A DNA stretch of 64,000 bases, taken from the NCBI RefSeq assembly GCF_028867965.1, contig NZ_JAPQNT010000007.1:1-64000 (forward strand). The letters are read 5' to 3'. The stretch comes from Flavobacterium sp. SUN046. GTDB taxonomy: Bacteria; Bacteroidota; Bacteroidia; Flavobacteriales; Flavobacteriaceae. How positions within the stretch are numbered: the stretch's first letter is position 1; each line of letters begins with the position of its first letter. Positions 60,363-64,000 of this stretch are shown here, piece by piece. The position numbers and the translations under genes are program-made. The notes beneath the pieces were generated by a model. The model was not told the DNA's origin and ran no database searches. It worked only from the letters and a program-made list of their open reading frames with translations.

Positions 60363-62435
60363 TTAATTTTTCAATTTCATCCACAAATAGGAATAATACA
60401 ACGCATAGAATTTAGCTCTTTGTTCATTAGTTGATGAACCTCCGTGACCGCCTTCTGTATTTTCATAATAGTATATTTTGTGTCCCAAATCAATCATTTT
60501 GGCTGCCATTTTCCGAGCATGACCAGGATGAACTCTGTCGTCTCTAGTTGAAGTCATAAAAAATACTTCAGGATATTTAGTATCTTTATTTACGTTTTGA
60601 TACGGTGAATATTTTTTGATAAAATCCCAATCTCTTGTATCTGGATCGCCATATTCGCCCATCCAACTTGCACCTGCTAATAACTTATTATAGCGTTGCA
60701 TATCTAATAGCGGCACTTGACAAACAACAGCATTATACAAATCTGGTCGTTGTGTAAATGCAACACCCATCAACAAACCACCATTGCTACCGCCCATAAT
60801 TCCTAAGTATTTGCTTGAAGTAATCTTTCTCGCAATCAAATCTTCAGCAACTCCATGAAAATCATTGTAAATATTTTGTCTTTTTTCTTTCAATCCAGCT
60901 TGGTGCCATTTTGGTCCAAATTCACCGCCACCACGTATATTCGCTAATACAAAAACACCACCTTTTTCTAGCCAAGCTTGTCCAATTACACCCGAATAAA
61001 AGGGTTGTTCTGAAACTTCAAATCCGCCATAAGCGTTTAATAAAGTTGGATTGGTTCCATCCAATTTGGTGGTTTTAGATGAAATCACAAAATACGGAAT
61101 CATTTCGCCGTCTTTAGATTTCATTTTAAATTGTTCTACTTTATATTTAGTTCCATCAAAATAAGCCGATAGTGATTTTAGTTTTGTAACAACTTTTGTT
61201 TTTGCATTAGCACTAAATAATGATGTTGGCGTCAAGAAATTTTGATAATTAAAATAAAAATCATCATTAAATTGATTCACATCTGTAATTCCGATTGTCC
61301 CAAATTCAGGAGCTCCGATTTTAAATTTACTCCATTTTCCATTTGAAAACGAGTAGGAGTAAAGCTCACTTTTTACATTATTTAAAATGTTTAATAATAA
61401 GTAGTTTTTGGTATTTGAAATTTCAGTAATACTGCTAAAAGCATCTGGTTCGTATACCAATTGTAATTCTTTTACACCTTTAATTAACGAAATAAAATTA
61501 GCACTAACAGCCGAACCTTGTTTATAGGTTTTTCCATTAACAATCCAATCCGATTTTAAATTAATTATCACTTGATTGTTCAGAATTGCGCTCATATTGG
61601 CATCATCAGGAATGTCTAATTTTACCAATTTACCATCAACCATTACAAATGATTTTGATGAATAGAATGTTTCGCCTTTTCCAACCATCAAATAGCTTTT
61701 TTCACCATCACGCATTAAATAACCCGAATCAGAAACATCCGTTGCATCGCCTTCATAAATAGTTTTTGCATCCGATAAAGGCGTACCTCTTTTCCATAAT
61801 TTCACCACTCTTGGATAACCAGAAGTGGTCATGCTGCCTTCTCCAAAATTGGTTCCGACAATTATAGTATTTTCATCCAAATAACTCACATTACTCTTAG
61901 AATCGGGAAGTGAGAATCCGTTTGGAATGAATTTTTTTGTAACGGCATCAAATTCTTTAACCACAACTGCATCGCCACCGCCATTAGATAGGTTTACAAG
62001 AAACTTATCATATTTAGGATACAAACCTTGCGCACCTTTGTAAACCCACTTGATGTTATCTTGTTTGCTCAACGCATCAATGTCTAAAAGTGTTTCCCAA
62101 ACAGGATTTTTAGTGGCATAACTTGTTTTAGTTGTTCGTCTCCAAATTCCGCGAATATGTTCTTTATCTTGCCAAAAGTTGTATATAAAATCGCCATAAA
62201 TAGCTGGATAAGCAATTTTATCAGTATCGTTAAGAATTGCTAAACTTTTGTTGTAAACATCTTGATATTCTTTTTGTTGCATTAAAACATCTAAGGAAGT
62301 TTTGTTTTGTGTTTCTACAAAATCCAATGCTTTTTTGCCATCAACTTCTTCAAGCCAAATATATTGGTCTTCTTGTGCAGTCATAGTGTATAAATTAAAA
62401 AATAGAAAAGTGAATGCAATTATTGATTTTTTCAT
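60363..62435 (-). CDS. Prolyl oligopeptidase family (S9) serine peptidase
   Basis: 690 residues with a signal peptide (MKKSIIAFTFLFFNLYTMTAQ). A beta-propeller (~30-420) caps an alpha/beta hydrolase domain with nucleophile Ser550 in MGGSNGGLLMG, the acid in TSTRDDRVHPGH (~632) and His664 in EGGHGGSS. ILxxYGGF occurs as LNAYGGFEVSEQPFYSG. It cleaves peptides after proline in the periplasm. A -7-like TATATTTG is at 62473-62480 (minus strand). Confidence 0.94.
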   Translation of the reverse strand: MKKSIIAFTFLFFNLYTMTAQEDQYIWLEEVDGKKALDFVETQNKTSLDVLMQQKEYQDVYNKSLAILNDTDKIAYPAIYGDFIYNFWQDKEHIRGIWRRTTKTSYATKNPVWETLLDIDALSKQDNIKWVYKGAQGLYPKYDKFLVNLSNGGGDAVVVKEFDAVTKKFIPNGFSLPDSKSNVSYLDENTIIVGTNFGEGSMTTSGYPRVVKLWKRGTPLSDAKTIYEGDATDVSDSGYLMRDGEKSYLMVGKGETFYSSKSFVMVDGKLVKLDIPDDANMSAILNNQVIINLKSDWIVNGKTYKQGSAVSANFISLIKGVKELQLVYEPDAFSSITEISNTKNYLLLNILNNVKSELYSYSFSNGKWSKFKIGAPEFGTIGITDVNQFNDDFYFNYQNFLTPTSLFSANAKTKVVTKLKSLSAYFDGTKYKVEQFKMKSKDGEMIPYFVISSKTTKLDGTNPTLLNAYGGFEVSEQPFYSGVIGQAWLEKGGVFVLANIRGGGEFGPKWHQAGLKEKRQNIYNDFHGVAEDLIARKITSSKYLGIMGGSNGGLLMGVAFTQRPDLYNAVVCQVPLLDMQRYNKLLAGASWMGEYGDPDTRDWDFIKKYSPYQNVNKDTKYPEVFFMTSTRDDRVHPGHARKMAAKMIDLGHKIYYYENTEGGHGGSSTNEQRAKFYALYYSYLWMKLKN

Positions 62436-62543
62436 AATTGGGTATTTTTAGTTGGATTGTTTTTTGAAGTATCAAATATAGGAAAAGGATTTTTTAAAAT
62501 GGAGAACCTGCAAGTTCTGAATCACTAAAATCTACATCATTTT

Positions 62544-62987
62544 TTACATTAATGGCAAAGCTGGCCATGTTCCAATGTAAATAGTATCATTTACTTTTTC
62601 AAAATTACTACCTAATACATTTTTGTTGTATTTGTCTTTTGATTTTTTAGGTAAAACAAGAATAGTTTCATTATAACCAAATATATTTCCTAGACGATTG
62701 AATTCAATTATAGAATCTTTAATTTCATCTGGGTAAGAATAGAATGTTGAATATCTTCGAATTACTCTATAAATTTTAATTTTTTTTAATTTTTTTCTAA
62801 TAATTTTATTTGTATTTTTTATAGATATTGTATCGTAATTATTAGCAATCATATACTTTGTTAATTCGGAAATTAAATCTTGATTTCTGATAACGTGTTC
62901 CTTTGTAATTCTGTGTATTGGCGAACAAGAATAGAAATTAAAATTAATTATTAAAACAATAATTAATTTAACAAATATGTTTTTCAT
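62544..62987 (-). CDS. Lipoprotein of unknown function
   Basis: 147 residues with a lipobox leader (INFNFYSC). The mature part is Lys- and Ile-rich (NTNKIIRKKLKKIKIYRVIRR) and ends in GTWPALPLM. No family recognised. Isolated, with no clear partner. Confidence 0.65.
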   Translation of the reverse strand: MKNIFVKLIIVLIINFNFYSCSPIHRITKEHVIRNQDLISELTKYMIANNYDTISIKNTNKIIRKKLKKIKIYRVIRRYSTFYSYPDEIKDSIIEFNRLGNIFGYNETILVLPKKSKDKYNKNVLGSNFEKVNDTIYIGTWPALPLM

Positions 62988-63019
62988 CTAATAATGTTTA
63001 TTCAAATCTACAAAAAAAA

Positions 63020-63043
63020 ACCTGCAAGTTTACACTCACAGGT
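63020..63043 (-). terminator. Intrinsic terminator after htpG
   Basis: ACCTG (63020-63024) pairs with CAGGT (63039-63043). Read on the minus strand it is followed by nine T. A tandem repeat lies between it and the htpG stop. Confidence 0.7.
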
Positions 63044-63083
63044 CTATTATCTATTAGTCTATTATCTATTAGTCTATTTTATC
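63043..63083. repeat. 15-bp tandem repeat after htpG
   Basis: TCTATTATCTATTAG occurs twice in tandem (63043-63057, 63058-63072), with a partial third copy (TCTATTTTATC) that runs into the htpG stop codon. Confidence 0.85.
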
Positions 63084-64000
63084 AACTCAAAACTGCGCTT
63101 AACAAAAGCAGTCAATTCTTCTCCTTTTAATAATCCTTGAGAAATTTTTGCCAAATCTAAAGCTTGTTTTACCAAATGTTCTTGTATGGTTTTGTCTTCA
63201 GTATTTAAAATTGTGGTAGCCAATTCTGAATTAGAGTTCACTACTAAATTATACATATCGGGCATATTTCCCATTCCGAACATTCCGCCACCGCCCGATT
63301 GACTCATTTCTTTCATACGGCGCATGAACTCTGGTTGCGTAATTATAAATGGAGCTGCATTGCTGTCTAAAGCTTCCAATTGCACGTTGTAAGTAGGTTT
63401 TGGTACTAAAGTTTCCAATACCGTTTTCAATTTTTCAGATTCATCTTCCGATAATTTTGAAATTTGAGTATCTCCTTTTTCAATCAATTTATCAATAGAA
63501 TCTCCGTCAACTCTAACAAATGTCAAGTTTTCATTATCCGATTCTAATTTCTGAATCAAATGCGATACAATTGGTGAATCTAAAAATAATACTTCATAAC
63601 CTTTTTCTTTAGCAGCATCAATATAACTGTGTTGTGTGTCTTTATTTGATGCATATAAAACAACCAATTTTCCGTTTTTATCCGTTTGATTTGCAGTAAT
63701 TGCTTCTTTCAATTCAGCTAAAGTGAAATATTTATCATCAACTGTTGGATACAAAACAAAGTCACCAGCTTTTTCATAGAATTTAGGTTCAGATAACATT
63801 CCGTATTCCAAAACAATTTTAATATCATTCCATTTTTTCTCGAAATCTTCACGGTTTTCGTTGAACAAACCTTTTAGTTTATCGGCAACTTTTCTTGTGA
63901 TGTAATTTGAGATTTTCTTCACATTACTATCGGCTTGTAATCCTGAACGCGAAACATTCAACGGAATATCTGGCGAATCGATTACACCTTTCAGCATTCC
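63074..64000 (-). CDS. htpG: Molecular chaperone HtpG (Hsp90), C-terminal part
   Basis: 309 codons, open at the right edge, covering the middle and C-terminal domains. GVIDSPDIPLNVSRSGLQAD is the HtpG middle-domain signature containing the catalytic-loop Arg. The dimerisation domain has a Gly/Met stretch (GGGGMFGMGNMPDMY) and ends AFVKRSFELIK. The N-terminal ATPase domain lies beyond the window. HtpG assists protein folding in the cytosol. Confidence 0.95.
   Translation of the reverse strand, partial: GMLKGVIDSPDIPLNVSRSGLQADSNVKKISNYITRKVADKLKGLFNENREDFEKKWNDIKIVLEYGMLSEPKFYEKAGDFVLYPTVDDKYFTLAELKEAITANQTDKNGKLVVLYASNKDTQHSYIDAAKEKGYEVLFLDSPIVSHLIQKLESDNENLTFVRVDGDSIDKLIEKGDTQISKLSEDESEKLKTVLETLVPKPTYNVQLEALDSNAAPFIITQPEFMRRMKEMSQSGGGGMFGMGNMPDMYNLVVNSNSELATTILNTEDKTIQEHLVKQALDLAKISQGLLKGEELTAFVKRSFELIK

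Noticed and set aside
1..64000. CRISPR array, prophage, integrase or classical insertion sequence
   Set aside because: No regularly spaced repeats, cas genes, phage structural genes or transposase frames were seen.

Overview
The window reads as a 64-kb chromosomal piece of a member of the Flavobacteriaceae, most like Flavobacterium. The DNA is very AT-rich, and several promoters fit the Bacteroidota pattern (TTG, then TAnnTTTG). The gene set also fits: type IX secretion-style proteins, TonB-dependent receptors with carboxypeptidase-like domains, DUF3857 transglutaminase-like proteins, 2TM proteins, DUF4252 proteins behind an ECF sigma factor, and a crtI-crtB-crtZ carotenoid operon. No prophage, integrase, transposase, rRNA or CRISPR array was seen. 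Most of the region is ordinary core genome. The accessory signal lies in small repeats and in one inverted-repeat-flanked cassette.

Layout. 1-6 kb: a partial secreted adhesin-type protein, an outer-membrane protein, kdsA, a lipoprotein, a YeeE/YedE pair, clpS and prmA. 6-12 kb: a TonB-dependent receptor, a TPR-like secreted protein, and a LytS/LytTR two-component system with interleaved 2TM membrane proteins. 12-23 kb: a DUF1963 protein, a CDF metal transporter, a KirBac channel, two neighbouring DUF3857 proteins (one with and one without the transglutaminase triad), a large FG-GAP/ASPIC T9SS cargo protein and a diheme cytochrome lipoprotein. 23-27 kb: a thioesterase, rmuC, a 23S pseudouridine synthase and trmL.

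27-33 kb is a cobalamin-uptake locus. btuF, btuC and btuD lie on the minus strand; a cobalamin riboswitch and a BtuB-type receptor diverge on the plus strand. Between btuC and btuD sits a GxxExxY gene flanked by perfect 18-bp inverted repeats. A different repeat lies between btuF and btuC, and the riboswitch itself carries a ~125-nt AT-rich expansion.

33-39 kb: an ECF sigma/anti-sigma/DUF4252 operon whose upstream region matches the TGTAAC-N16-CGTC ECF promoter type. It converges on crtI-crtB-crtZ, which is headed by a MerR/cobalamin-binding regulator. That regulator keeps the Wx9EH and ExH motifs of CarH-type B12 photoreceptors. Matching pairs of TTGAACAA boxes, 21-22 bp apart, lie in front of the regulator gene and in front of crtI, which suggests light- and B12-controlled carotenoid synthesis.

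39-64 kb: three tRNA genes (Lys, Lys, Leu), aroK, a phosphoribosyltransferase, a methyltransferase, hslR, an FKBP lipoprotein, an M61 peptidase, a DUF2089/Yip1-like/hydrolase operon, alkB, aqpZ, a DoxX protein, an EamA exporter, a DUF1501/DUF1800 pair separated by a 17-bp perfect palindromic repeat, an L,D-transpeptidase, small basic secreted proteins, a NarL-type two-component system, an S9 peptidase and the 3' part of htpG. All functional assignments rest on motif and family recognition by eye; no database search was run.
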